Position numbers and translations under genes: made by a program | In this document: in pieces, positions 51,249 to 58,505 of the stretch | Layout: each line of letters starts with the position of its first letter | How positions within the stretch are numbered: the first letter of the stretch is position 1 | The notes under the pieces: generated by a model | Told to the model about the DNA's origin: nothing | Database searches by the model: none | Seen by the model: the letters and a program-made list of their open reading frames with translations, nothing else | NCBI GenBank assembly: GCA_900230115.1 | Contig: LT907983.1 | Coordinates: 3,487,001-3,551,000 of the forward strand | DNA: 64,000 nucleotides | Source: Spirosomataceae bacterium TFI 002 | GTDB lineage: Bacteria; Bacteroidota; Bacteroidia; Cytophagales; Spirosomataceae | Direction of reading: 5' to 3'

Positions 51249-51674
51249 TTATTTGTTTATATCCCAATTTTGATCTGCTTTTGTCTTTAAACTTTCCTCG
51301 TTTTTATCCCATTTTGATTTGGTATCAACGAATCTGGTTTTGTAAAACAAGTATAGTTTGCCATCTTTTACCTTATAACTCTCTGGATTTATTTCCACTT
51401 TACTTCCATCAAGCCCCATGGCATACGCACACCATCCACCATATTGAGGAGTATATGCCTTTGGATTTGCTTCAAATATTTTCATGTGATTTGGGGATGT
51501 AAACCTATATGTTAAGCCCGATTCCTGAACTTGGTACTTTAAAAATCCTTCTTCGGCTTTTCCCTCAAAATAGGAAACTGGATCATAACCTTCGATAGCC
51601 AAGCCTTTCTTGCTGTTGACTTCCTGGCTGCAACATAAAAATGGTAAAAGAAGAAGAATTATAAATACTCGCAT
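51249..51674 (-). CDS. YHS domain protein, exported
   Basis: A 141-residue protein with a lipoprotein-like or Sec signal (FIILLLLPFLCCSQ). The YHS domain carries the core LAIEGYDPVSYFEGKAEEG, YRFTSPNHMKIFEANPKAY and PQYGGWCAYAMGLDGSKVE. YHS domains are found in metal-transport and oxidoreductase proteins. It lies 3 bases downstream of the paralogous barrel gene at 51677 and 11 bases before the ATP-grasp start, so a YceI-barrel-YHS-ATP-grasp run is plausible. Function unknown. Confidence 0.9.
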   Translation of the reverse strand: MRVFIILLLLPFLCCSQEVNSKKGLAIEGYDPVSYFEGKAEEGFLKYQVQESGLTYRFTSPNHMKIFEANPKAYTPQYGGWCAYAMGLDGSKVEINPESYKVKDGKLYLFYKTRFVDTKSKWDKNEESLKTKADQNWDINK

Positions 51675-51676
51675 TT

Positions 51677-52336
51677 TTAGAAGTTATAACTGATTCCAGC
51701 GAAAATTTGACTTGACTTAACTCTGAATCTATCATTTTCACTTGGAGCCGTTTGTACAATGCTGGAAGTGGTTAATTCATTGAATAGGAATTGGTAAGCC
51801 AGCTTTATACCAATTTTGTCACTTACTTTTAGTTTGCCATAAAAATGTGAGTTGAGTGAACCCTTGTCATTATTTCCTACCAAAAGTATGTTTGGAGAAG
51901 TGGGTGAAGCATCTGTAGAAGATGATAGGCCATTATTTATATAGCTTGGATTACCAGTAGGGCCAAAAGAAAACCCTAAAGCATCAATGTTGAATCCGAC
52001 TTGGATCTTTTGAGTGATGTTAAATCCTAGATTGATCAATAGATTTAGCGAATTAATAGCTGGTTTAGAACCTAATAAAGTATCAACACTACTTGGTTCT
52101 ATTGCTAAGTCATTGGGAGCCGAAGTGAAGTTTATGTCTTTTCCAAAGAAGCCAGTGTACCTTAATCCTGTTCCAATTACTATTTTTTCGTTTTTCCCTA
52201 TTTCCCAATTTTTATGGAATGAAACTACAGGGCTTGTTGCTCCAGCTCCAAAACCACTTCCAAGTTCAATATAAGACTGGGCAAAAGAAGTACTACTTGC
52301 TACTAAAAGCAATGTTATGAATTTTATGAATTTCAT
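51677..52336 (-). CDS. Exported beta-barrel-like protein, paralogue of the 48883 gene
   Basis: A 219-residue protein with signal peptide (ITLLLVASSTSFAQ). The strand-rich mature sequence (SYIELGSGFGAG; IGTGLRYTGFFG; VGFNIDALGFSFGP; GIKLAYQFLF; QIFAGISYNF) matches the 48883 gene product at several blocks (GFNIDA, GSLNS, NDRFR), indicating an old duplication. Probably an outer-membrane barrel of unknown ligand. It follows YceI by 26 bases and precedes the YHS gene by 3. Confidence 0.82.
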   Translation of the reverse strand: MKFIKFITLLLVASSTSFAQSYIELGSGFGAGATSPVVSFHKNWEIGKNEKIVIGTGLRYTGFFGKDINFTSAPNDLAIEPSSVDTLLGSKPAINSLNLLINLGFNITQKIQVGFNIDALGFSFGPTGNPSYINNGLSSSTDASPTSPNILLVGNNDKGSLNSHFYGKLKVSDKIGIKLAYQFLFNELTTSSIVQTAPSENDRFRVKSSQIFAGISYNF

Positions 52337-52361
52337 GTTTTTTGATTGTTAAGCTTTGAGA

Positions 52362-52889
52362 TTATTTTTTAACGTTTAGGGAGATATTGACTTTTACGTC
52401 ATCACCCATTCCAAAGGTATTTCCTCCAAATTTCCAATCCGTTCTATCAATGGTAAACTGTCCGTTGAAGGTACCTGTGGTTCCATTTTCTGTGAATGTG
52501 AAGGGTACTTTTACAGCCTTAGTGATTCCTTTGATTGTCACATCAAAGAGCCCTTCGTAACCTTTACTGGTTTTGTTGATGCTTTTAGAATTCATAACAA
52601 TAGTTGGGTATTTTTCTGGCTGAAAGAACTCAGGCTTTTCTTTCAAGTGCGAATCGCGTAGACTATTATCCGTATCGACAGTTTTAGAATCCACAGAAGC
52701 GTAAACCGAAGTAGGTACGTTATTGTCGAATTTAAGGTTTGCTTTAATTCCTCCAAGTTTACCATCAACACTTACGCCAAGCATTTTGAGTGAAAACTTT
52801 ACGGATCCTGTAGTTGGAGTCCAGTTTTGGGCAAATACGGTGAAGGAAGAAAAGAGTAATATTATAAATGCTTTGAATGTATTTTTCAT
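52362..52889 (-). CDS. YceI family lipid-binding protein
   Basis: A 175-residue exported lipocalin-like protein: signal peptide (AFIILLFSSFTVFAQ), then the YceI pattern: VKFSLKMLGVSVDGKLGG, SLRDSHLKEKPEFFQPEKYP (the SRDxHLKSxxFFD motif), TIVMNSKSINK, FDVTIKGITKAVKVPF, FTIDRTDWKFGG and a final VKVNISLNVKK. YceI proteins bind isoprenoid-type lipids such as ubiquinone precursors. The start at 52889 begins the likely operon YceI-barrel-YHS. Confidence 0.93.
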   Translation of the reverse strand: MKNTFKAFIILLFSSFTVFAQNWTPTTGSVKFSLKMLGVSVDGKLGGIKANLKFDNNVPTSVYASVDSKTVDTDNSLRDSHLKEKPEFFQPEKYPTIVMNSKSINKTSKGYEGLFDVTIKGITKAVKVPFTFTENGTTGTFNGQFTIDRTDWKFGGNTFGMGDDVKVNISLNVKK

Positions 52890-53026
52890 TGTAACTAATT
52901 CAGTTCTTAATTTGATTTATTAAATGAGCTCAAAGTGTATACGGCGACATGTATTAAAAGGTTACACTTACAAAATAAAAAACTGAACAAGGTCGGCTTT
53001 TGACAGTTGATTTATAAAAACTGACA

Positions 53027-53605
53027 ATGAAAAAAATAATTTTTCTTCTTCTCATCTTGAGCTATAATTTGGTTTTTGCACAGAACGACTTTTATGCTAA
53101 GTCTCTCAATATTAATAAGAAAGGTATGTTCGTTCTTGGTTCTTGGGGAATAGGAAATGCCTTGATAGGAGGAGTAAGCCTAATTAATTATCAAGGAAGT
53201 ATAGAAAATAAGGCTTTTCATCAAATGAACGTCGGTTGGGGAGTTATAAATACAGCAATTTCGGGCTTGGGGTATATAAAAACGCGAAATTCTGAAATAC
53301 CAGAAAATGGAATTGAAACCTGGGAAGCTCAACAGAAAATTCAACAAACATTCGCAGTGAATGCAGCTTTGGACGCGGCATACATTGGTTTTGGAATGTA
53401 TCTTACGGAAAAAGGGAAAAATGATACTGAAAATGGATTTCGCTCTCAGGGCTTTGGCAAGTCCATAATAATGCAAGGAGCTTTTTTGGGGATATTTGAT
53501 ATTGCTATGTATGCTATTCAAAAAAAACATTACCACAAAGACAAAAGCAAACTCTTACTTAGCTTTAATGGTAATGAAGTCGGATTAAAATATGCTTTGG
53601 ATTAA
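53027..53605 (+). CDS. Exported membrane-associated protein, unknown function
   Basis: A 192-residue protein with a signal peptide (IIFLLLILSYNLVFAQ) and three or four hydrophobic segments in a Gly-rich pattern (GMFVLGSWGIGNALIGGVSLI; MNVGWGVINTAISGLGYI; VNAALDAAYIGFGMYL; GAFLGIFDIAMYAI). Between them lies an amphipathic helix (ETWEAQQKIQQTF). The family is found in Bacteroidetes; I cannot give a function. Its stop overlaps the convergent cupin gene by 4 bases. Confidence 0.8.
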   Translation: MKKIIFLLLILSYNLVFAQNDFYAKSLNINKKGMFVLGSWGIGNALIGGVSLINYQGSIENKAFHQMNVGWGVINTAISGLGYIKTRNSEIPENGIETWEAQQKIQQTFAVNAALDAAYIGFGMYLTEKGKNDTENGFRSQGFGKSIIMQGAFLGIFDIAMYAIQKKHYHKDKSKLLLSFNGNEVGLKYALD

Positions 53606-53946
53606 CTGTTTTGAGCAACGCCCTCAACCCTTTCTGCCTTATCTAGTTTACTGAGCGTTAGTCTAACAATGCTGTTCTGTAGTGCTAATAAATCATGTGG
53701 GACATTTCCTTCTAGGGTTAGCATATCACCCTTTTTGATAATTTGTTTGGAACCATTGACGCCAAAATTTACCTCACCTTCTACTAGTTCTATCACTATA
53801 GGGTAGGGAGTTTTATGCTCTTTCATTTCTTGGCCTTGCTTCATTGCAATTCTGATTTCTTTGCTAAAAGCAGTTTCGAGAATCATGTTTACAGCCGGCT
53901 TATTGTCATTGTATTGTAAGTCTTGGAATATGTTAGTTTGTTTCAT
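53602..53946 (-). CDS. Cupin-domain protein
   Basis: A 114-residue small cupin: ILETAFSKEIRIAMKQGQEMKEHKTPYPIVIELVEGEVNFGV (in parts) and a second strand set with GDMLTLEGNVPHDLLAL. Only some of the metal-binding histidines are present (H in KEHKTPYP and VPHDL). It overlaps the globin gene by 14 bases, so the two are translationally coupled downstream of the Rrf2 regulator. The tight link with a NO-related globin suggests a role in nitrosative stress. Confidence 0.88.
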   Translation of the reverse strand: MKQTNIFQDLQYNDNKPAVNMILETAFSKEIRIAMKQGQEMKEHKTPYPIVIELVEGEVNFGVNGSKQIIKKGDMLTLEGNVPHDLLALQNSIVRLTLSKLDKAERVEGVAQNS

Positions 53947-54316
53947 TATGATGAATGTTAGCTAGTTTATGTTGAAATACTTGTGCGATATTTTGGGCAC
54001 GCACTTTGGCCGATTCGGCAATGGGGCCCTTGAAATGCTCATCCATGTTTTGAATAAAAATTCGTAACCAATTTGCAAAGTGTGTTTCGTTTATAGGTAA
54101 AGGAATATGCGGGTCAAATGGTCTTCCATTGTAATTACCTTCTCCTAAGAGCATTTTTGTCCAAAAGGAATACATTTTTGGTAAATGAGATTCCCAATTT
54201 ACCTTCGCAAAATCATTGAAAACCGCCGAAAGGTCAGTTTGTTGATTCACTTTCTCATAGAAAGTGTCTACCATTAGTTTGATGTCTTCGCTATTACTGA
54301 TGTCGTGCTTTTCCAT
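53933..54316 (-). CDS. Group III truncated haemoglobin
   Basis: A 127-residue globin (trHb, 2-over-2 fold) of group III: DIKLMVDTFYEKVNQQTDLSAVF, then KMYSFWTKMLLGEGNYNGRPFDPH, and HFANWLRIFIQNMDEHFKGP, where H in THFANW is the proximal ligand region. Such globins bind O2 and NO and may detoxify NO. It is the middle gene of the leftward operon Rrf2 regulator - globin - cupin, 4 bases after the regulator. Confidence 0.93.
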   Translation of the reverse strand: MEKHDISNSEDIKLMVDTFYEKVNQQTDLSAVFNDFAKVNWESHLPKMYSFWTKMLLGEGNYNGRPFDPHIPLPINETHFANWLRIFIQNMDEHFKGPIAESAKVRAQNIAQVFQHKLANIHHNETN

Positions 54317-54320
54317 ATTA

Positions 54321-54752
54321 TTAGCCTGCCAAATAACTAGTGCCAGACATTACATCTGCACCCAAATCTCCGATTGTCTTTTTTTCTAAAGTTTTTATGA
54401 TTCCATTTCTATACTTTACAAAATCATAATGAAGTGGACATGGGTTTTCGTTTGAACATTCTTCTCTACCCATTTGGCACTTATTGAGCATTTCGAGACC
54501 GTCAATGATTTCAACTATTCGTAAAATAGGAATATCAATGCTATCACTTAATGCATAAAAGCCACCATGAGGCCCTTTTGTAGAACCAATTACTTTTCTG
54601 CGTACTAATTCTTGTAGAATTTTTGCAAGGAAATGTTGTGGGGCACCAAGGCTTTCTGCGATTTCATGTATACCTAATTTTCTTTCTTCTTCACTTTTTA
54701 CAACCAAATAGGTGATAGCTCGTATGGCATATCCTGACGACTTCGAAATCAT
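54321..54752 (-). CDS. Rrf2 family iron-sulfur transcriptional regulator, NsrR-like
   Basis: A 143-residue winged-helix regulator: MISKSSGYAIRAITYLV (Rrf2 start), LGIHEIAESLGAPQHFLAKILQELVRRK (recognition helix), KGPHGGFYAL (wing), and three cysteines at C92, C99 and C105 (KCQMGREEC ... NPCPLH). The C-x6-C-x5-C set is the usual cluster site of Rrf2 sensors; NsrR senses NO through it. The gene context (globin, cytochrome c, nosZ) points to NO/N2O control. Two 18-bp dyads in the divergent promoter region are the likely operators. Confidence 0.93.
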   Translation of the reverse strand: MISKSSGYAIRAITYLVVKSEEERKLGIHEIAESLGAPQHFLAKILQELVRRKVIGSTKGPHGGFYALSDSIDIPILRIVEIIDGLEMLNKCQMGREECSNENPCPLHYDFVKYRNGIIKTLEKKTIGDLGADVMSGTSYLAG

Positions 54753-54776
54753 TTATTAAAGCTTAAATATATTAAT

Positions 54777-54794
54777 AAAGATAAGAAGGTCTTT
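54777..54794. promoter_or_regulatory. Putative Rrf2 operator, regulator side
   Basis: AAAGATAAGAAGGTCTTT, a dyad of the form AAAGA-N8-TCTTT. It lies 25 bases upstream of the regulator ATG, roughly +9 to +26 of its predicted transcript. It differs at one base from the copy at 54878-54895. Confidence 0.65.
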
Positions 54795-54809
54795 TAATAT
54801 TAAAAATGA

Positions 54810-54817
54810 CAAAGATC
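54810..54817 (-). promoter_or_regulatory. Candidate -7 element of the Rrf2 operon
   Basis: On the minus strand GATCTTTG, one mismatch from TAnnTTTG; transcription would start near 54803. No clear -33 element. Confidence 0.4.
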
Positions 54818-54863
54818 ATAAAAATTATCGCTTTAGCTCATAAGTTGAGTAGTAGTGCTCTAT

Positions 54864-54871
54864 TAGTTTTG
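54864..54871 (+). promoter_or_regulatory. -7 element of the nos operon
   Basis: TAGTTTTG matches TAnnTTTG; a TTG at 54845-54847 is 16 bases upstream, short of the ideal 19. Transcription would start near 54878, inside the right-hand operator. Confidence 0.5.
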
Positions 54872-54877
54872 TGATAT

Positions 54878-54895
54878 AAAGATATGAAGGTCTTT
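54878..54895. promoter_or_regulatory. Putative Rrf2 operator, nos side
   Basis: AAAGATATGAAGGTCTTT, 17 of 18 bases identical to the copy at 54777-54794. It starts 6 bases after the -7 element, covering the expected transcription start, a position suited to repression. Confidence 0.65.
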
Positions 54896-54929
54896 ATATA
54901 TTAATTAGAAAATCAAAAACAATACTCAA

Positions 54930-55388
54930 ATGAAAACACCCTATTTAGTTCTAGCCTTTTTTACACTACTACTCCTAGGCTGTGGAGGTGGTGCTGATCA
55001 GCGTTCTGAAAGTCCTGAGACTGACGATTCTGCAATATTGAAACAAGAAGAAGTTCACGGCGAAGAAGTGGAGACCGTTGAACTCTCAAATCCACTTGAC
55101 CAAGCCATGGTCGCTAAAGGAGAAGAGATTTATGATCTCAAATGCTCTGCTTGCCACAAATTAGACGACATGAGAATTGTAGGTCCAGGATGGCAAGGAG
55201 TAACTCAAAGACGTAAACCTACATGGATCATTAACATGATCACCAATGTAGATATGATGCTTGCCGAAGATGCTGAGGCTCAAAAAATGCTTGAGGAATG
55301 TCTTGTTCGTATGCCTAATCAGAATGTCACCTCCGATGACGCAAGGGCACTTCTAGAGTTTATGCGTAAGAATGATGGAGAAATATAA
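54930..55388 (+). CDS. Cytochrome c lipoprotein (probable electron donor to NosZ)
   Basis: A 152-residue lipoprotein (LVLAFFTLLLLGC) with a class I cytochrome c domain. The haem site CSACH is at residues 72-76; IVGPGWQGVTQRRKPTWIINMI follows as in small monohaem cytochromes, and M128 in RMPNQNV is the likely sixth ligand. The acidic linker after the signal (EQ/EE-rich) keeps it on the membrane surface. It is the first gene of the nos operon, 22 bases before the nosZ ATG, so it likely brings electrons to NosZ. Confidence 0.92.
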   Translation: MKTPYLVLAFFTLLLLGCGGGADQRSESPETDDSAILKQEEVHGEEVETVELSNPLDQAMVAKGEEIYDLKCSACHKLDDMRIVGPGWQGVTQRRKPTWIINMITNVDMMLAEDAEAQKMLEECLVRMPNQNVTSDDARALLEFMRKNDGEI

Positions 55389-55410
55389 AAAAACAACTAA
55401 AAGTAAAATC

Positions 55411-57405
55411 ATGAAAAAATCACATCTATGGAGTGGCTTAGCATTCGTCGCTCTTATTTTAGTACAATTTTCTTGTAAGCCGACTGGGCAGGGTAATTCC
55501 ACCAGTGGTTTAGCTAGTGATGCTGCTAGCAAAGTATATGTAGCACCTGGTGAGCACGATGAATTTTACAACATTGTTTCGGGTGGATTCAACGGTCAGA
55601 TATCTGTGATGGGTATTCCATCTGGTAGGGTTTTGAGAATCATTCCTGTATTTTCTCAACACGGCGAAAGCGGCTGGGGATATAGTGAGGAATCAAAGCC
55701 AATGTTGAATACATCACATGGATTTATTCCTTGGGACGATGCACACCATATCGCACTTTCTACAACTAATAGTGAGCACGATGGAAGATGGGCGTTTATC
55801 AATGGTAACAACACACCTCGTGTAGCAAGAATTAGTCTTTCTACCTTCAAGACTGAGGAGATTATTGAGCTGCCAAACTCGGCAGGAAATCACTCATCTC
55901 CATTTATTACTGCAAACACGGAGTATGCGGTTGCAGGAACAAGATTCTCTGTGCCACCTGATAACAATGCAGATGTATCTATCAACTCTTTCAAAGAGAA
56001 CTTTAAAGGCTACATCAGTTTTATAAATATTGATAAAGAAACTGGTCGAATGGGTATCAAGTTTCAGTTGAAAACTCCAGGGATCAGTTATGATTTAGCT
56101 CGTGCTGGTAAAGGACCTTCTAAAGATTGGATGTTCTTTTCTACATACAATACAGAACAAGCAAATACGCTTTTGGAAGTTTATGCTTCTCAAAAAGATA
56201 AGGACTTTATTTTAGCCGTAAACTGGAAAAAAGCGGAAGAATACCTTGCTCAAGGCAAAGGAAAAGTGGAACCAGCCAAATATGCTCACAACGTATATAA
56301 TGAAGAGACACACAGTGCAACTTCTACAATTATAGACAAAGTGATGACTTTGGATCCTAAAGATTGTCCAGGATTACTTTACTTTATTCCTTGTCCAAAA
56401 TCACCTCATGGATGTGATGTAGACCCTACAGGTGAGTACATAGTTGGATCAGGTAAATTGGCAGCCGTAATTCCTGTGTTCTCATTTAAGAAATTCCAAG
56501 ATGCGATTGCTAAGAAAACATTTGACGGTGAGTTTGAAGGAATACCTGTTTTGAACTACGATGCTGTTTTACACGGAGAAGTACAAAAGCCAGGCTTAGG
56601 ACCATTACACACAGAGTTTGATGGAAAAGGAAATGCGATCACTTCTATGTTTGTGTCTTCGGAGATTGTAAAGTGGAATGTTAAAACTCTTGAAGTTCTA
56701 GACAGAGCTCCTACTTTCTACTCTGTAGGTCACTTAAGCATCCCAGGTGGACCTACTGCAAAGCCATACGGAAAGTATGTAATTGCTTACAATAAAATCA
56801 CTAAAGATAGGTATTTACCTACAGGTCCAGAGCTTGCCCACTCGGCTCAGCTTTACGACATCAGCGGTGATAAAATGAAACTGCTTTTGGATTTCCCTAC
56901 CATTGGTGAACCTCATTATGCAGAAGCAATTCCAGCTTCGCTTATTAAGAAAAACTCACTTAAAATTTACAAACTAGAGGATAATAAACACCCTTATGTA
57001 AGTAAAGGAGAGAAGGAAACAAAGATTGAGCGTAAAGGAAATGAGGTTCATGTTTACATGACTTCGGTAAGATCACACTTTACACCTGACAATATAGAAG
57101 GTATTAAAATGGGTGATGTGGTTTACTTCCACCTTACTAACCTAGAGCAAGACTGGGATGTGCCTCATGGATTGGCGATTCGTGGAAACCAAAACGCAGA
57201 AGTACTTTGTATGCCAGGTGAAACTCAAACCCTTAAGTGGGTGCCAGATAGAGTAGGAGTAACAGCATTTTATTGTACTGACTTTTGCTCGGCTCTTCAC
57301 CAAGAAATGCAAGGATACGTAAGAGTATCTCCAAAGAATAGCAATATCCCGCTTTCGTGGAGTACCGGTGAAGTTGCTAGCCAATCGGCTAAGAAAGTAA
57401 AATAA
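55411..57405 (+). CDS. nosZ: Nitrous oxide reductase, clade II (Sec-exported)
   Basis: A 664-residue multicopper enzyme that reduces N2O to N2. N-terminal propeller with the CuZ histidines in the blocks WDDAHHIALSTT, CPKSPHGCDV, GLGPLHTEFD, YSVGHLSIPGG and GEPHYAEAIPA; C-terminal cupredoxin with the CuA ligands C622, C626, H630 and M633 in CTDFCSALHQEM plus H in DVPHGLAI. The signal is of Sec/lipoprotein type (LILVQFSC, C22) without twin arginines, the mark of clade II. An ORF extension to 55372 overlaps the cytochrome gene and was rejected. Clade II enzymes are typical of non-denitrifying N2O reducers; no nirS, nirK or nor gene is visible here. Confidence 0.97.
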   Translation: MKKSHLWSGLAFVALILVQFSCKPTGQGNSTSGLASDAASKVYVAPGEHDEFYNIVSGGFNGQISVMGIPSGRVLRIIPVFSQHGESGWGYSEESKPMLNTSHGFIPWDDAHHIALSTTNSEHDGRWAFINGNNTPRVARISLSTFKTEEIIELPNSAGNHSSPFITANTEYAVAGTRFSVPPDNNADVSINSFKENFKGYISFINIDKETGRMGIKFQLKTPGISYDLARAGKGPSKDWMFFSTYNTEQANTLLEVYASQKDKDFILAVNWKKAEEYLAQGKGKVEPAKYAHNVYNEETHSATSTIIDKVMTLDPKDCPGLLYFIPCPKSPHGCDVDPTGEYIVGSGKLAAVIPVFSFKKFQDAIAKKTFDGEFEGIPVLNYDAVLHGEVQKPGLGPLHTEFDGKGNAITSMFVSSEIVKWNVKTLEVLDRAPTFYSVGHLSIPGGPTAKPYGKYVIAYNKITKDRYLPTGPELAHSAQLYDISGDKMKLLLDFPTIGEPHYAEAIPASLIKKNSLKIYKLEDNKHPYVSKGEKETKIERKGNEVHVYMTSVRSHFTPDNIEGIKMGDVVYFHLTNLEQDWDVPHGLAIRGNQNAEVLCMPGETQTLKWVPDRVGVTAFYCTDFCSALHQEMQGYVRVSPKNSNIPLSWSTGEVASQSAKKVK

Positions 57406-57424
57406 CCTATGCCTAAATAAACCG

Positions 57425-57452
57425 TACGGAGCGATAAATATTTCGCTCCGTA
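57425..57452 (+). terminator. Hairpin between nosZ and the NosB-like gene
   Basis: Perfect 10-bp arms TACGGAGCGA (57425-57434) and 57443-57452 with an 8-base loop. No T-run follows (TAATCTTT), so it may stabilise or partially terminate the nosZ transcript rather than end it. Confidence 0.6.
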
Positions 57453-57474
57453 TAATCTTTAAAAATCAACTATC

Positions 57475-58047
57475 ATGAAACCTTTAAAAAGAATCTCACA
57501 GCTCCTAATTGGAGGAGGTTCACTAGCTCTTATTGCCTCTTTTTTCTTACCAATTTGGAAAATTGACTTATGGGCACCACAATATCCAGAAGGCCTTTCC
57601 ATGCAGATTTGGTTAAATAAGCTATCTGGTCAAGTTGAGATCATTAATGGACTCAACCATTACATTGGAATGGCACACATCAAAGAAGAAATGTTTCCTG
57701 AGTTTGGGTACATGCCATACATAGTTGCTGGTGTTATTGCTTTCGGTTTATTAACTGCCTTATCTAGAAGCAGAAAAGTGCTCATCGCATTCTTTGTGAC
57801 TTTAGTTTTTACTGCTGCAGCTGCTTTATATGATTTTTGGAGCTGGGGATATCAATACGGACACAACTTGGCAGATGATGCTGCAATAAAAGTACCTGGG
57901 ATGTCTTACCAACCACCACTTATTGGTTACAAAGAGTTACTAAACTTTGGAGCTTATTCTATTCCTGATACAGGAGGATGGCTATTTGCATTACTTGGAG
58001 CAATTGTAATAGGAGTGCTTTTTTACGAAACCAAATACAACAAATAG
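57475..58047 (+). CDS. NosB-like membrane protein of clade II nos clusters
   Basis: A 190-residue membrane protein with four helices (LIGGGSLALIASFFLPIW; YIVAGVIAFGLLTAL; VLIAFFVTLVFTAAAALYDFW; GGWLFALLGAIVIGVLFY). Short loops hold conserved-looking words (KIDLWAPQYPEGLSM; WSWGYQYGHNLADDA). A membrane protein in this position between nosZ and nosL is characteristic of clade II clusters, where I recall the name NosB; its role is not established. nosL starts 2 bases after it. Confidence 0.8.
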   Translation: MKPLKRISQLLIGGGSLALIASFFLPIWKIDLWAPQYPEGLSMQIWLNKLSGQVEIINGLNHYIGMAHIKEEMFPEFGYMPYIVAGVIAFGLLTALSRSRKVLIAFFVTLVFTAAAALYDFWSWGYQYGHNLADDAAIKVPGMSYQPPLIGYKELLNFGAYSIPDTGGWLFALLGAIVIGVLFYETKYNK

Positions 58048-58049
58048 TC

Positions 58050-58502
58050 ATGAGAAGATTCAAAGAAATTACGCTTGCACTTTTGTCTGTTATGACTGCC
58101 TTGTTATTCACTTCATGTGAAGTAAAAACCGAGAAGATTTCCTACGGAAAAGATGCTTGTAGTTTTTGTAAAATGGGAATTGTCGACCATCAGTTTTCTG
58201 CTGAAGCGGTTACTGAAAAAGGTAAAATTTACAAGTTTGACGACGTAAGTTGTATGGTGAAATTCCTCAAAGAATCTACTGAGCCTAGCACAAACTATAA
58301 GTTTTTGGTAGTTAGTGATTATGAGGGTTCCGACGAATTTGTGGATGTAAAAGAAGCCAAGTTTATTCACTCTGAAAGCCTGCGAAGCCCAATGCGTGGA
58401 GATGTGGCTGCTTTTGGTAAGCCTCATGTTGCCGAAAGCTTTGAGCATGAAGACAAGTCATCGGTAGAACTTACTTGGGAAGAAGTTCAAGCAAAATTTT
58501 AA
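58050..58502 (+). CDS. nosL: Copper chaperone lipoprotein NosL
   Basis: A 150-residue lipoprotein (LLSVMTALLFTSC, C23) that supplies copper for NosZ. The Cu(I)-binding motif CSFCKMGI has C37, C40 and M42; then come a conserved FDDVSCMVKFL block and HVAESFEHEDKSS. An in-frame ORF extension to 57978 overlaps the NosB-like gene and was rejected. It is followed by nosD after 3 bases. Confidence 0.95.
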   Translation: MRRFKEITLALLSVMTALLFTSCEVKTEKISYGKDACSFCKMGIVDHQFSAEAVTEKGKIYKFDDVSCMVKFLKESTEPSTNYKFLVVSDYEGSDEFVDVKEAKFIHSESLRSPMRGDVAAFGKPHVAESFEHEDKSSVELTWEEVQAKF

Positions 58503-58505
58503 AAT

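Noticed and set aside
54803-54820. FNR/DNR-type site in the nos divergon
   Set aside because: ATGACAAAGATCAT is only an imperfect dyad and does not match TTGAT-N4-ATCAA; it is better explained by the -7 element of the Rrf2 operon.
57425-57452. Full terminator between nosZ and the NosB-like gene
   Set aside because: No T-run follows and the downstream nos genes need the same transcript; better seen as an mRNA-stabilising or partial stop hairpin.
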